From positions 1 through 64,000 of the forward strand of contig NZ_BAZS01000002.1 of assembly GCF_001310895.1 (NCBI RefSeq): a stretch of 64,000 bases of DNA, in the 5' to 3' direction. Below are positions 48,990 through 58,385 of the stretch, in pieces. Within the stretch, counting starts at the first letter, position 1, and every line of letters begins with the position of its first letter. The notes under the pieces are model-generated. The model saw only the letters and a list, made by a program, of their open reading frames with translations. It had not been told where the DNA came from and did no database searches. The DNA is from Virgibacillus halodenitrificans JCM 12304 (GTDB lineage: Bacteria; Bacillota; Bacilli; Bacillales; Amphibacillaceae). A program made the position numbers and the translations under genes.

Positions 48990-49018
48990 GGGCCCCTTGG
49001 TTGAAAAATCAAGGGGTC
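48990..49018 (+). terminator. Hairpin between spoVID and ysxE
   Basis: GGCCCCTTGGTT pairs with AATCAAGGGGTC around a short A-rich loop. No T run follows, so it may be a partial terminator or an mRNA stabiliser. Confidence 0.55.
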
Positions 49019-49039
49019 TGCTACATAGGGGGTAATAAA

Positions 49040-50053
49040 TTGGAGCATATATATAATGTCTTACGTAACTATAAAATATATCCAATGCATATTACTAAAA
49101 TAACTGATCGCTTATATAAGGTTTCTGATGGTAATAAGGACTATGCAATTAAGCAAGCAAATTTCTCCAAGACAACTTTTTCGATGTGGGAGAGTGTGTA
49201 CCAGCAAGCGTATAGTAAACAACTCTCAGAAATCCTACCTATTTACCTTTCTGACGCCGGGGCTTTATATTCAATGGTTGATGGACAAACTTATTATTTG
49301 CAGCCATGGTTGGAACGTAAAGATGGTGCGGAAAGAAATGAAGAAATTAATCCATTATATCAGGCAATTGGCCGAATTCATGCAAAAACTAAAGTATTGA
49401 AGACTATTCCTATGCATAAAGTAAAAGATCCCTTTATAGAATACAGAACATTTTGCTCCCAGATGAGAAAAAAATTGTACTCAGCTGTAGATGCTTATGA
49501 ACAAATTCAATTCATGTCTCCACTTGAGCTTCAGGTCTGTACCCACTTTCGAGACATAGACCAAGCATTTCAAAAAATTGATGAGCGGATTATGGCGCTG
49601 AATGAAATTGAAGAAAAAGAACTATCATGGGATAGGTGTTTATGTCATGGCAATTTGGCATTTGAACATAGTATACGCAGTGATCAAACCTATCTGCTCA
49701 ATTGGGAAAGAGCACAAATGGATAATCCAATAATGGATTTGGTATCTTTCTTTGAAAATGAAACGTGGAGATTTAATACACCTGTTGATGAATTAATTGA
49801 GTCTTTTTCCACTTATTATCAAGAAAACGAGCTTTCAAAAATAGAACTACTTATTCTGTCTATATACTTGCTAAACCCATCTCCTTATTTGGAATTCATA
49901 GATAAATACATGATGGATCCATTAAATGATACGATGTTCAACCAAGTAAGAAATTTGCAATTTACATATCGAAGGATCATATTTGCTTTAAAGTGGACAG
50001 CATATGTGGAGCGAGAATATGAAACTATATCCTTAGATGACCTTGAAAGTTAA
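49040..50053 (+). CDS. ysxE: Spore coat protein YsxE (CotS family)
   Basis: A 337-residue member of the CotS/YsxE family, with a kinase-like (aminoglycoside phosphotransferase) fold. The N-lobe block KVSDGNKDYAIKQAN and the catalytic-loop-like segment WDRCLCHGNLAFEHS are present; the latter keeps a C-H-G-N in place of the usual H-G-D, which argues against true kinase activity. The start is TTG at 49040, after AGGGGG. It follows spoVID and is convergent with a small membrane-protein gene, overlapping its stop by four bases. Confidence 0.9.
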   Translation: MEHIYNVLRNYKIYPMHITKITDRLYKVSDGNKDYAIKQANFSKTTFSMWESVYQQAYSKQLSEILPIYLSDAGALYSMVDGQTYYLQPWLERKDGAERNEEINPLYQAIGRIHAKTKVLKTIPMHKVKDPFIEYRTFCSQMRKKLYSAVDAYEQIQFMSPLELQVCTHFRDIDQAFQKIDERIMALNEIEEKELSWDRCLCHGNLAFEHSIRSDQTYLLNWERAQMDNPIMDLVSFFENETWRFNTPVDELIESFSTYYQENELSKIELLILSIYLLNPSPYLEFIDKYMMDPLNDTMFNQVRNLQFTYRRIIFALKWTAYVEREYETISLDDLES

Positions 50054-50238
50054 AACCACTCTAAATAAAAAGCAACAAATAATCCCACTAGCAGACCAAG
50101 CAGTATTACATCAAACGTTGTAGGCAGTAAAAGTGTTCGGATCAATTGGAAAAGTAATATTGGCAGAGTTACTCTTTCTATAACAATTATACATTTTCTA
50201 CACCATGGCGGGAGTTTATAACGATAATAGCGAGCCAT
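50050..50238 (-). CDS. Small membrane protein of unknown function
   Basis: A 62-residue protein with a basic start (MARYYRYKLPPWCRKCIIVI) and two hydrophobic segments, about residues 22-38 and 42-59. The ATG has a good AGAGGTG seven bases upstream, so I take it as a real gene although it is short. Its stop overlaps that of ysxE. I do not recognise the family; the place between spoVID-ysxE and valS hints at a sporulation-linked gene, but that is only a guess. Confidence 0.65.
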   Translation of the reverse strand: MARYYRYKLPPWCRKCIIVIERVTLPILLFQLIRTLLLPTTFDVILLGLLVGLFVAFYLEWF

Positions 50239-50321
50239 TTTATCACCTCTTTATTCACTTTTCTTTCATTATGTAATATGATATGTATAAAGATAGCTGT
50301 TCTGTGCAACTATATTAATAG

Positions 50322-50350
50322 TTGACGATTGAACTGGTTATCTATAAAAT
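50322..50350 (+). promoter_or_regulatory. Promoter of the valS leader
   Basis: TTGACG (50322-50327), a 17-base spacer, TAAAAT (50345-50350), just upstream of the T-box leader. Confidence 0.65.
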
Positions 50351-50356
50351 ATAAGA

Positions 50357-50647
50357 AGATGAAACTAGTTGAATAATGGATGTAAATGCAATGAATGGGA
50401 AGAGTACATTATGATTACCTATAAGAGAGGGAAGTATTAAGCTGAAAACTTCCTAGGATGAATTATATTGGAAGGTCGCCCTTGAGCTGCTTCTTTGAAC
50501 GTGTAATTAACTGATTATACATGTAGAAGAATGCCGGTGAGAAACCGTTACTGAACATGAGTGTACAAGTGTATTTTACTTGTAAACAAAGGTGGTACCA
50601 CGGAAATATACCTTTTCGTCCTTTCTTAGGATGAAAGGGTTTTTTTG
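50357..50647 (+). promoter_or_regulatory. T-box riboswitch leader of valS
   Basis: The T-box core AAAGGTGGTACCACGG is at 50588-50603. The terminator follows at 50611-50647, with CCTTTTCGTCCT paired to AGGATGAAAGGG, then TTTTTTT. Uncharged tRNA-Val should favour the antiterminator. A GTC triplet at 50475-50477 is a candidate Val specifier, not tested by folding. After the terminator 212 bases remain before valS (50648-50859), in which I see no other supported feature. Confidence 0.92.
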
Positions 50648-50859
50648 TTTTTTATTAAGTTTTATACAAGTATCACACCATGACCAGCTTCAGTGCTTCC
50701 CATTCCCGAAAACTTAAGCAATAACTCTACATTGCAAACAACATCATTACAATTTCTTGCTTAGGCATAGCGGTGATGATCAAGATGCTGGCCCTTTTGT
50801 TCATACATGTGTTTAGCCTGTTTGACAAAGTCTTTAAATGAATAAGGAGGTTTTCCATA

Positions 50860-53505
50860 ATGAATGATAAACAACAAAATTCACTATCTACAAAGTATAA
50901 TCCTCAGGAAGTTGAACAAGATCGTTATAAATTTTGGTTAAAAGGAAAGTTTTTTGAGGCTAGTGGCGATAAAGATAAAGAGCCATTTACAATTGTTATT
51001 CCCCCTCCGAATGTAACAGGAAGATTACATTTAGGGCATGCTTGGGATACAACCATGCAGGATACCATTTCAAGGATGAAACGAATGCAAGGATTTGATG
51101 TGTTATGGTTACCAGGAATGGACCACGCAGGTATTGCTACGCAAGCAAAAGTGGAAGCAAAGCTGAAAGAGCAAGGCACAACTCGCTATGATTTAGGGAG
51201 AGAGAAATTTCTTGAAACCGCATGGGAATGGAAGGAAGAATATGCTGATTTTATTCGTTCACAGTGGGAAAAAATGGGGCTGGGATTGGACTATTCCAGA
51301 GAACGATTTACCTTGGATGAAGGACTGTCAGAAGCAGTAAAAGAAGTATTTGTAAAGTTGTATGAAAAGGGTTTAATCTACCGTGGGGAATATATAATTA
51401 ACTGGGACCCCAAAACAAAGACCGCTTTATCTGATATTGAGGTTATTTATGAGGAAGTTCAAGGCAAGTTTTATCATTTAAGATACCCAATTAAAGATAG
51501 CGATGAAACGATTGAGATAGCCACTACTCGTCCAGAGACAATGCTGGGAGACACAGCAGTGGCTGTACATCCAAAAGATGAACGATATCAGCATTTAATT
51601 GGCAAAAAGGTTGTTTTGCCGATAATCGGTCGGGAAATTGAAATAGTGGCTGATGATTATGTAGATAGAGATTTCGGATCTGGAGCTGTTAAGATAACCC
51701 CTGCTCATGATCCAAATGATTTTGAAATCGGAAATAGACATAATCTGGAACGTGTCTTGGTAATGAATGAGGACGGCACAATGAATGAAAATGCCGGAAG
51801 TTATGAAGGTCTTGATCGATTTGATTGTCGTAAAAAGATTGTCCAAGATCTACAAGCCCTAGGAGTTCTATTTGATATAGAAGATCATACTCACCAAGTT
51901 GGTCATTCAGAACGAAGTGGCGCTGTTGTAGAACCGTACTTATCCACCCAATGGTTTGTAAAGATGCAACCATTAGCTGACTCGGCTATTGATCTGCAGA
52001 ATACTGAGGATAAAGTGAACTTCGTGCCTGATCGGTTTGAAAAAACATATTTGAACTGGATGGACAATATACGAGATTGGTGTATTTCGCGCCAACTATG
52101 GTGGGGCCACCGTATTCCTGCTTGGTACCATAAGGAAACAGGAGAAATATATGTAGGTAAAGAAGCTCCCGACGATATTGATAAATGGGAACAGGATGAA
52201 GATGTTTTGGATACATGGTTCTCCTCTGCACTTTGGCCGTTCTCAACGATGGGATGGCCAGATTTAGAGGCAGAGGATTTTAAACGCTTTTTCCCAACAG
52301 ATGTATTAGTGACAGGCTATGATATTATATTTTTCTGGGTAGCCCGTATGATTTTTCAATCCAAAGAATTTACTGATCAAAAGCCATTTAAAGATGTTTT
52401 AATTCACGGATTGATTCGAGATGCAGATGGAAGAAAAATGAGTAAGTCACTTGGAAATGGAGTCGACCCTATGGAGGTCATTGATAAATATGGAGCAGAC
52501 TCACTTCGGTATTTCTTATTGACTGGATCTACCCCAGGACAGGATCTTCGTTTTCATTGGGAAAAAGTAGAGTCAACATGGAACTTTGTAAATAAAATCT
52601 GGAACGCTTCTCGCTTTTCTCTCATGAACATGGAAGGATTCAATTATGAAGATATTGATTTGTCTGGTGAAAAAACTATTGCTGATAAATGGATATTAAC
52701 TCGTTTAAATGAGACAATTGAGCATGTTACAAAGAACACAAATAAATATGAATTTGGGGAAGCTGGTCGATATTTATATAATTTCATTTGGGATGACCTA
52801 TGTGACTGGTATATTGAAATGGCGAAATTACCATTATATGGCGATGATGAAGCTAAGAAGACTACAACGAGATCTGTACTCGCTTATGTGCTAGATCAAA
52901 CAATGCGAATGCTTCATCCATACATGCCGTTTATCACAGAGGAAATTTGGCAGAAGCTCCCACATAAAGGTGAATCTATTACTGTAGCAAAATGGCCTAA
53001 GGTGAGAGAAGAATTTCACGATGAAGAAGCATCGAAGGTAATGAAACTGCTCGTATCAATTATTAAGTCAGTGAGAAATATACGAGCAGAAGTAGACACA
53101 CCGATGTCTAAACAAATTAAATTAATTATACAAGCAGAAAGTCAATCAATTATGGACGCTTTGGAAAGCAATCGGGAATACTTGCAACGTTTTTGTAATC
53201 CAAGTGAGTTAGTAATTGCCACAAATGTGGAAGCACCTGAAAAGGCAATGTCAGCAGTGATAACAGGTGCAGAATTGTTTTTACCATTAGAGGATTTAAT
53301 TGACTTTAATAAAGAAATAGAGCGATTAGAAAAAGAATTAACTAAGTGGACAAAAGAGGTAGAGCGTGTTCAGAAAAAGCTTTCTAATAAGGGATTTGTT
53401 AGTAAGGCACCGGAAGCTGTAGTAGAAGAAGAGAGACAAAAAGAGAAGGATTACCTTGAGAAGCAGGCAAAGGTTACTGCAAGATTGAATGAATTAAAAG
53501 GGTAA
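50860..53505 (+). CDS. valS: Valine--tRNA ligase
   Basis: An 881-residue class I synthetase that charges tRNA-Val and edits Thr. The HIGH motif is in [15 protein letters not shown] at about residues 47-61, the editing (CP1) domain follows ([17 protein letters not shown]), and the KMSKS motif is in [15 protein letters not shown] at about 525. The C-terminal coiled coil (about 810-880) is the valyl-specific tRNA-binding arm. AAGGAGG precedes the ATG. It is under the T-box leader. In B. subtilis folC follows directly; here two minus-strand ligase genes lie between. Confidence 0.98.
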   Translation: MNDKQQNSLSTKYNPQEVEQDRYKFWLKGKFFEASGDKDKEPFTIVIPPPNVTGRLHLGHAWDTTMQDTISRMKRMQGFDVLWLPGMDHAGIATQAKVEAKLKEQGTTRYDLGREKFLETAWEWKEEYADFIRSQWEKMGLGLDYSRERFTLDEGLSEAVKEVFVKLYEKGLIYRGEYIINWDPKTKTALSDIEVIYEEVQGKFYHLRYPIKDSDETIEIATTRPETMLGDTAVAVHPKDERYQHLIGKKVVLPIIGREIEIVADDYVDRDFGSGAVKITPAHDPNDFEIGNRHNLERVLVMNEDGTMNENAGSYEGLDRFDCRKKIVQDLQALGVLFDIEDHTHQVGHSERSGAVVEPYLSTQWFVKMQPLADSAIDLQNTEDKVNFVPDRFEKTYLNWMDNIRDWCISRQLWWGHRIPAWYHKETGEIYVGKEAPDDIDKWEQDEDVLDTWFSSALWPFSTMGWPDLEAEDFKRFFPTDVLVTGYDIIFFWVARMIFQSKEFTDQKPFKDVLIHGLIRDADGRKMSKSLGNGVDPMEVIDKYGADSLRYFLLTGSTPGQDLRFHWEKVESTWNFVNKIWNASRFSLMNMEGFNYEDIDLSGEKTIADKWILTRLNETIEHVTKNTNKYEFGEAGRYLYNFIWDDLCDWYIEMAKLPLYGDDEAKKTTTRSVLAYVLDQTMRMLHPYMPFITEEIWQKLPHKGESITVAKWPKVREEFHDEEASKVMKLLVSIIKSVRNIRAEVDTPMSKQIKLIIQAESQSIMDALESNREYLQRFCNPSELVIATNVEAPEKAMSAVITGAELFLPLEDLIDFNKEIERLEKELTKWTKEVERVQKKLSNKGFVSKAPEAVVEEERQKEKDYLEKQAKVTARLNELKG

Positions 53506-53510
53506 TTATA

Positions 53511-53546
53511 AAAACGGAATCCTGTCAAATGGGATTCCGTTTTTTC
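53511..53546. terminator. Bidirectional terminator between valS and the ligase genes
   Basis: AAAACGGAATCC pairs with GGATTCCGTTTT around TGTCAAATG, with A-rich and T-rich sides. The minus-strand ligase gene ends inside it. Confidence 0.85.
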
Positions 53547-54391
53547 AATTTCTCTATGATATGAGAAATATACGTCTTAACTATGTTAGAGTCTGTGACA
53601 GCACTTAAAATCCTTGATCCTGCCACATCCTCAATCTCATTAAAGAGAAGGTCACCTGTCTTATCAAATAAAAAATCAATTCCTACCATATCAAAATCGA
53701 AATAATCAATAATATCTTGAATCATAGAAGCTTGTTCGTTGCTTAATTTGAAAAGGGTTGCTGTACCACCAAGCTTATAGTTTGCACGGAAATCGTTGTT
53801 GCTTTGTCTTAGAACTGCGCCGATAATATTCTTTCCTACTACAAATACACGCAAATCTTTTCCTAGTTGGACATTACAGGATTGTACGATAAGATTATTA
53901 GTGGCTAATTTGGAAATCTTGTCCCATTCTTGTTCTTTTCGGATAAGATATACTTGCTTTCCTCCCCTGCCAGAAACTTCCTTCACTACACAAGGAAGAG
54001 GCAAGGGAGACTTTTTTGGTAAGCTTTTGTTATGTTGAAAAATAGTGTCCACCATAGGTATCCCTAGATCTTTAATGTGATGATGGGTTAAAGCTTTGTC
54101 ATTACAAATATGAGAAATCGCAGAAGAATTGCAGCAAAGAACGCCACAAGCTTCCAGTTGTAGCTGAATCATTGTATCTATTGTTCGAACAACTGCAAAG
54201 TCAGGGAGATGTAACGATTTTCCTCCAACTAAAATTGTTCGTTGGTTATTAATAATTCCAAAAGTCATTTCTTCCCTTATAATGAGGGTAAGGGAGATAT
54301 TTTGTTTAGCTGCTTCCTCCAAAAACCAGTTAATGTAAGAGCTGTTTTCGTTAGCATCTATCCTACTGTATATTAGCCATCCTGTTACCAT
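53525..54391 (-). CDS. RimK-like ATP-grasp ligase, divergent paralogue
   Basis: A 288-residue ATP-grasp protein of the RimK/LysX type, second in a tandem pair. The ATP-binding lysine and glycine loop are CVVKEVSGRGGKQVYLI. The RimK landmarks KDLRVFVVGKNIIGAVLRQS and NDFRANYKLGGTA are present. The metal-site strand reads FLFDKTGDLLFNEIEDVAGS, so the usual E-x-N pair is here E-x-E. That could change activity or metal use. The family joins an amino acid, often glutamate, to a carboxylate; the substrate here is unknown. The ATG at 54391 is nine bases from the upstream paralogue. Confidence 0.85.
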   Translation of the reverse strand: MVTGWLIYSRIDANENSSYINWFLEEAAKQNISLTLIIREEMTFGIINNQRTILVGGKSLHLPDFAVVRTIDTMIQLQLEACGVLCCNSSAISHICNDKALTHHHIKDLGIPMVDTIFQHNKSLPKKSPLPLPCVVKEVSGRGGKQVYLIRKEQEWDKISKLATNNLIVQSCNVQLGKDLRVFVVGKNIIGAVLRQSNNDFRANYKLGGTATLFKLSNEQASMIQDIIDYFDFDMVGIDFLFDKTGDLLFNEIEDVAGSRILSAVTDSNIVKTYISHIIEKLKKRNPI

Positions 54392-54400
54392 GTTTTAACC

Positions 54401-55297
54401 TCATTCTTGAATTAATGTATTTAATATATAATCCATAATAAAATCTGCTACATTAATATTGGTACAGTCGTACATGTTCCTTATATGAGCATTAGAGTTA
54501 ATTTCACAAATTAAGGGAGTTCCATCTGTTCCATATAACAAATCAACTCCTGCAAAATCCGCGCCAATTGACTTTGTTGCTTGTACAGCCATCTCCCTTT
54601 CTATTTTGGTTGGGGTGTACGCTTCCATTGTACCGCCAGCAGAAACATTTGCTCTAAAATCATTTTTGGACGCTCGCTTCATTGCTGCAACTACTTCATT
54701 ACCAACTACTTGAAGCCGCATATCTCTTCCATAACTTGATGAAATAAATTCTTGAAAGACAAATGCTTTTCCCAGTAATTCATTCACTTTGTTCCATAGT
54801 TCCTCTCTAGTATGAATTAAATAAACTTGTTCACCAAAAGAGCCAAAAGACTCTTTTACTACCATAGGAAAGCCAAGAGATTTTATAGCATTGTTAATTA
54901 CATCCTCATCAGGTTGAGTTGTAATAAAAACTTTCGGATATACGATTGTTCGTGGAATTGGTAATCCTGTTTTTGCTAAGTGCTGGTACGTGGCAATTTT
55001 GTCATCACTAATTTCAATTGCTTGAGAAGAATTAAAAACATGTAATCCCATTAATTCGAGCTGTTTTGCCAAGTAGATGTCCTTATCAGCAAAAACAACG
55101 TAATCTGCTATTTTTTCATCTTTCTTTTTAATTAGACCTGACTCCCCGGAGACAAGGTAGGGATTAAGTTCATTATTTTTGTAAATAGTTGTTTCACTTC
55201 CTCTTGCATAAGCGGCTTGTTGGATCCACTCAGCATAATCAAGAAACTTATTTCCTGTTAAACTTCCATTATATATTATCCATCCATGTAAATTCAT
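54401..55297 (-). CDS. RimK-like ATP-grasp ligase
   Basis: A 298-residue ATP-grasp ligase, first in the minus-strand pair. It has MVVKESFGSFGEQVYLI, RDMRLQVVGNEVVAAMKRAS, NDFRANVSAGGTMEAY and GVDLLYGTDGTPLICEINSN, which keeps the canonical metal ligands D, E and N. It is therefore probably an active ligase of the RimK/alpha-L-glutamate ligase group. It is divergent from folC across 61 bases that hold a perfect palindrome. The neighbour folC adds glutamate tails to folate, so a link to glutamylation is possible but not shown. Confidence 0.88.
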   Translation of the reverse strand: MNLHGWIIYNGSLTGNKFLDYAEWIQQAAYARGSETTIYKNNELNPYLVSGESGLIKKKDEKIADYVVFADKDIYLAKQLELMGLHVFNSSQAIEISDDKIATYQHLAKTGLPIPRTIVYPKVFITTQPDEDVINNAIKSLGFPMVVKESFGSFGEQVYLIHTREELWNKVNELLGKAFVFQEFISSSYGRDMRLQVVGNEVVAAMKRASKNDFRANVSAGGTMEAYTPTKIEREMAVQATKSIGADFAGVDLLYGTDGTPLICEINSNAHIRNMYDCTNINVADFIMDYILNTLIQE

Positions 55298-55314
55298 AGT
55301 CCTTATCCTTTCTG

Positions 55315-55335
55315 TTATACTTACCTACAGTATAA
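55315..55335. promoter_or_regulatory. Palindrome in the divergent folC/ligase promoter region
   Basis: TTATACT, seven bases, AGTATAA: a perfect inverted repeat. TATAAT at 55331-55336 could be the folC -10 box, and TATACT on the minus strand the ligase -10 box, so the palindrome may be overlapping divergent promoters, an operator, or both. Confidence 0.5.
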
Positions 55336-55358
55336 TAATTAAGAAATGTGGTGTACAT

Positions 55359-56639
55359 ATGTTTCAACAAATCGAACAAGTAGAGGCCTTTTTTTCTTCG
55401 AGAGCAAGCTTAGGAATTAAACCTGGTTTATTCCGAATGAAAAAGCTTCTCAAAGAAGTAGGGGACCCCCAAGATAAAATTAAAGCAATTCATGTTGCAG
55501 GTACGAATGGAAAGGGTTCTACCATTCAGTTTATTCAGCGAGCGTTGGTGGCCAACGGATACAATGTAGGGATATTTACCTCTCCAAGTATGTATGGATT
55601 GCCAGGTCACATACTGGATGGAGATGCCCCGATTAAGGAACAAGTTTTTCTTTCTCTATTTAATAGGTTATATCCTGCCATTAAAGTTTTAGATAGTGAA
55701 GAAGAGATGCCCACCGAATTTGAAATATTGACGGTAATTGCTTTTATGTATTTTCAAGAAAATAAAGAAATTGCTATTATTGAAACAGGGATGGGGGGAA
55801 GAGAAGATACAACAAACTGCTTTCACCCAATCTTATCCATTATAACAAACATAGCAAAGGATCATACGCAGTTTTTGGGTAATACAATAGAAGAAATAGC
55901 CTACCATAAGGCTGGAATTATAAAAACGAATGCTCCAACAATTATAGGTGAAGTCACAATTGATGCTGAATTAGTGTTTAATCAAGAGGCGAAGACTGTA
56001 CAAACAGCAGTATATAAATTAGGAAAAGATTTTAGTTACAGTAACATTGTAATAGATGACAATTATCAACATTTCTCTTGGATTCGGTTGGGGAAACAGT
56101 ATAACCTAACCATTCAAATGAGAGGAAAACACCAAGTAAAAAACGCATCCCTTGCTTTTATGAGTTTATATTTACTTAAACAAATGAACTTTACTATAGA
56201 TATGGACAAAACAGTGGAAGCTTTTAATATATCCAAGCTGCCAGGAAGGTTTGAAGTGGTCAATAGTCATCCACTTGTGATAGTAGATGGCGCACATAAT
56301 GTTGCAGGAATAGAGACTTTTCTGGATACGGTAGAAGCATATTATCCAAATAATACGAAGCATCTAATTTTTGCTGCATTTAAGGATAAAAATTTTTCTG
56401 CAATGCTAGAAAGATTAAAAACTACTTTTTCTTCTATAATCCTTACCTCTTTTGAGCATCCACGGGCAGCTAAAGCAGATAAACTTTATGAAATGACAAA
56501 TCATAAGCATAAATTTATGACTGAGGATTGGCAGGAAGCAATAAAAAAAATACAACATAGTGAGCATATCTATTTTATTACTGGTTCATTGCATTTTATA
56601 TCAAGAGTTAGAGAATTTTTTAGAAATAAAGAAAGTTGA
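55359..56639 (+). CDS. folC: Bifunctional folylpolyglutamate/dihydrofolate synthase
   Basis: A 426-residue Mur-ligase-like enzyme that adds glutamate to dihydropteroate and folates. The P-loop is HVAGTNGKGSTIQFI at about residues 45-59, the folate segment FTSPSMYGLPGHILDG follows, and IIETGMGGREDTTN and VDGAHNVAGIETFLD are typical. The ribosome-binding site is weak (GGTG). It is divergent from the ligase pair. In B. subtilis comC lies between folC and spoIIB; here it is absent. Confidence 0.96.
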   Translation: MFQQIEQVEAFFSSRASLGIKPGLFRMKKLLKEVGDPQDKIKAIHVAGTNGKGSTIQFIQRALVANGYNVGIFTSPSMYGLPGHILDGDAPIKEQVFLSLFNRLYPAIKVLDSEEEMPTEFEILTVIAFMYFQENKEIAIIETGMGGREDTTNCFHPILSIITNIAKDHTQFLGNTIEEIAYHKAGIIKTNAPTIIGEVTIDAELVFNQEAKTVQTAVYKLGKDFSYSNIVIDDNYQHFSWIRLGKQYNLTIQMRGKHQVKNASLAFMSLYLLKQMNFTIDMDKTVEAFNISKLPGRFEVVNSHPLVIVDGAHNVAGIETFLDTVEAYYPNNTKHLIFAAFKDKNFSAMLERLKTTFSSIILTSFEHPRAAKADKLYEMTNHKHKFMTEDWQEAIKKIQHSEHIYFITGSLHFISRVREFFRNKES

Positions 56640-56743
56640 CGTTTTATGCGAAATTATTTTTTAGTAATGTGACAATTTACGTCTTACTTTTTAATTTTCC
56701 TATGCTAGAGTAAGTATAATTAATTCTAGCGGAGGTGAGCGAA

Positions 56744-57658
56744 ATAGATAAGCAAAGAGTGATAACTGTATGGGAGAACGGTAAACCAGTAAAAATAAAG
56801 GTGAAAGAGACAAGCTGTAAGCACTCCAACCAGTTATTTAGAAAAGAACAAGCTGCTGTTCAAGAAGAAAACGAACCTGTACCAACATTCGCTAGATTAA
56901 CAACAAATACAAATAAAAATATGGCGAACAAACTAAAGCGCAAATATATAAAACCTGTTATTATTCCAATTTTTTCAGCCCTCTTAATAGGCTCTGTTTT
57001 AGGACTAATTATGCTAAAAATGTTTGTAACATTGGATAGTGATGCAACTTCAGGAAATGATGACATTCCTATTTCTGCAATAGAAAAAGACAAAGAGGAG
57101 CAAAAGTTGCAAAACGAGTCATCAATAGTCCACGTAGAAGGTGTACAGGCATATGTTCTTCAAGCAGGTGTATTTAGTGAAGAAGCAAATGCTTTAGAAT
57201 GGAAAGAAAAGTATGAGAATAAAAAGATACCTACAGTAGTGTGGGAGAAAGATAAGCGGTTTCACTTATTTGCGGGGATAGCTGAAACAGAATCGCAAGC
57301 TAACCATTTAAGTCAGCAATTTCAAAAAAATGAATTAGAAGTATATGTGAAAGAATGGCAGACAGAAGGGGTTGAAGCTAATTTATCCAGTGTTGAACAT
57401 CAATGGTTGGAAAATTTTCAGAACGAATGGAATAAATCTTTAAAATTATTATCCGCAGGTGAAGAGCTTGAATCAAAAGCTTGGAAACAAATAGTTGATG
57501 GTTTTCCAAAAGATACAAAAAAATTGTCACAATTGAATTCACATCTGGAGGAAAATTTAAATAAGTTGAGTGAAGGCAATAACGATCAGGCGCAAGAAAT
57601 GTTATTATCTATGTGGCTTACGTATGAAAATACGATAAAAGAATTAGAATCAAAATAA
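56744..57658 (+). CDS. spoIIB: Stage II sporulation protein B (SpoIIB-like, SPOR domain)
   Basis: A protein of about 304 residues with a cytoplasmic start (DKQRVITVWENGKPVKIKVK), one membrane segment near residues 70-93 (IKPVIIPIFSALLIGSVLGL) and an extracytoplasmic SPOR-like domain (about 125-200, with AYVLQAGVFSEEANALEW). Place and architecture fit SpoIIB, which helps septal peptidoglycan thinning and engulfment. The start is unusual: the ideal GGAGGTGA at 56731-56738 is spaced for an ATA at 56744. An in-frame GTG at 56735 lies within that site and would be too close. B. subtilis maf, normally next, is missing here. Confidence 0.8.
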   Translation: MDKQRVITVWENGKPVKIKVKETSCKHSNQLFRKEQAAVQEENEPVPTFARLTTNTNKNMANKLKRKYIKPVIIPIFSALLIGSVLGLIMLKMFVTLDSDATSGNDDIPISAIEKDKEEQKLQNESSIVHVEGVQAYVLQAGVFSEEANALEWKEKYENKKIPTVVWEKDKRFHLFAGIAETESQANHLSQQFQKNELEVYVKEWQTEGVEANLSSVEHQWLENFQNEWNKSLKLLSAGEELESKAWKQIVDGFPKDTKKLSQLNSHLEENLNKLSEGNNDQAQEMLLSMWLTYENTIKELESK

Positions 57659-57685
57659 AAACAGGCTAAATTTGCCTGTTTTTTA
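57657..57685 (+). terminator. Terminator of spoIIB
   Basis: AAAACAGGC pairs with GCCTGTTTT around TAAATTT, ending in TTTTTT. Confidence 0.85.
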
Positions 57686-57836
57686 ATTTTGATAAATTAC
57701 TGGATGGAGAAATTCTAAAATAGCTTTAGAAATACATAAAATGCATTGATGTTTTGCCTGGTAATTTTTCTTTTTCCGGATTTGTTCTATAGTGAATTGA
57801 TGTCTATGATATAACTATGGAAAGGAGGTATTTAAA

Positions 57837-58385
57837 TTGGTAATGGAATCATTAATGATTAAAGATGTCCCTAAAGACGACAGACCAAGGGAAAGATTGA
57901 TCAACCATGGGGCGAGCCATTTATCTAACCAGGAGTTGCTAGCCATTTTACTAGGAAGTGGAACGAAAGAAGAGTCAGTGATGGCGCTTGCTAACCGAGT
58001 CCTTATGCACTTTGAGGGTTTGAAATTATTAAATGATGCAACAATTGAAGAATTAACAGCAATTAAAGGAATCGGTAAAGCAAAAGGAGTCCTCATATTA
58101 TCTGCTATAGAACTCGGGAAAAGAATGAATCGTTATAAGCCGGTAGAAAGATATGTAATTCGGTCCCCGGAGGATGGAGCAGATTACGTAATGGAAGAAA
58201 TGAGAAGTCTTCATCAAGAGCATTTTGTAGTTTTGTTCCTTAACACGAAAAATCAAATTATCCACAGACAAACTATTTTCATTGGTAGTCTTAATGCCTC
58301 GATTGTTCATCCACGGGAAGTATATCGTGAAGCTGTAAAACGATCAGCTGCTTCAATTATTGTAGCACATAACCATCCATCCGGC
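57837..58385 (+). CDS. radC: RadC (JAB/JAMM domain protein), 5' exon
   Basis: This codes for the first 183 residues of RadC: the helix-hairpin-helix part (LTAIKGIGKAKGVLILSAIE) and most of the JAMM domain up to AHNHPSG. The start is TTG at 57837 with AAAGGAGG upstream (an ATG two codons later is possible). After the glycine codon the DNA turns into a group II intron. Unspliced, the frame would end after six intron codons, giving a 189-residue product without the rest of the metal site. Joined to the 3' exon it gives 229 residues, the normal RadC length. The family's cellular role is uncertain. Confidence 0.93.

Noticed and set aside
50776-50841. A 21-residue hydrophobic frame (starts MIKMLALLF) between the valS T-box and valS
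   Set aside because: No convincing ribosome-binding site; it could be chance in A/T-rich DNA.
50750-50860. An open minus-strand stretch of about 33 codons just before valS
   Set aside because: It runs over the valS ribosome-binding site, has no start, and matches no family I know.
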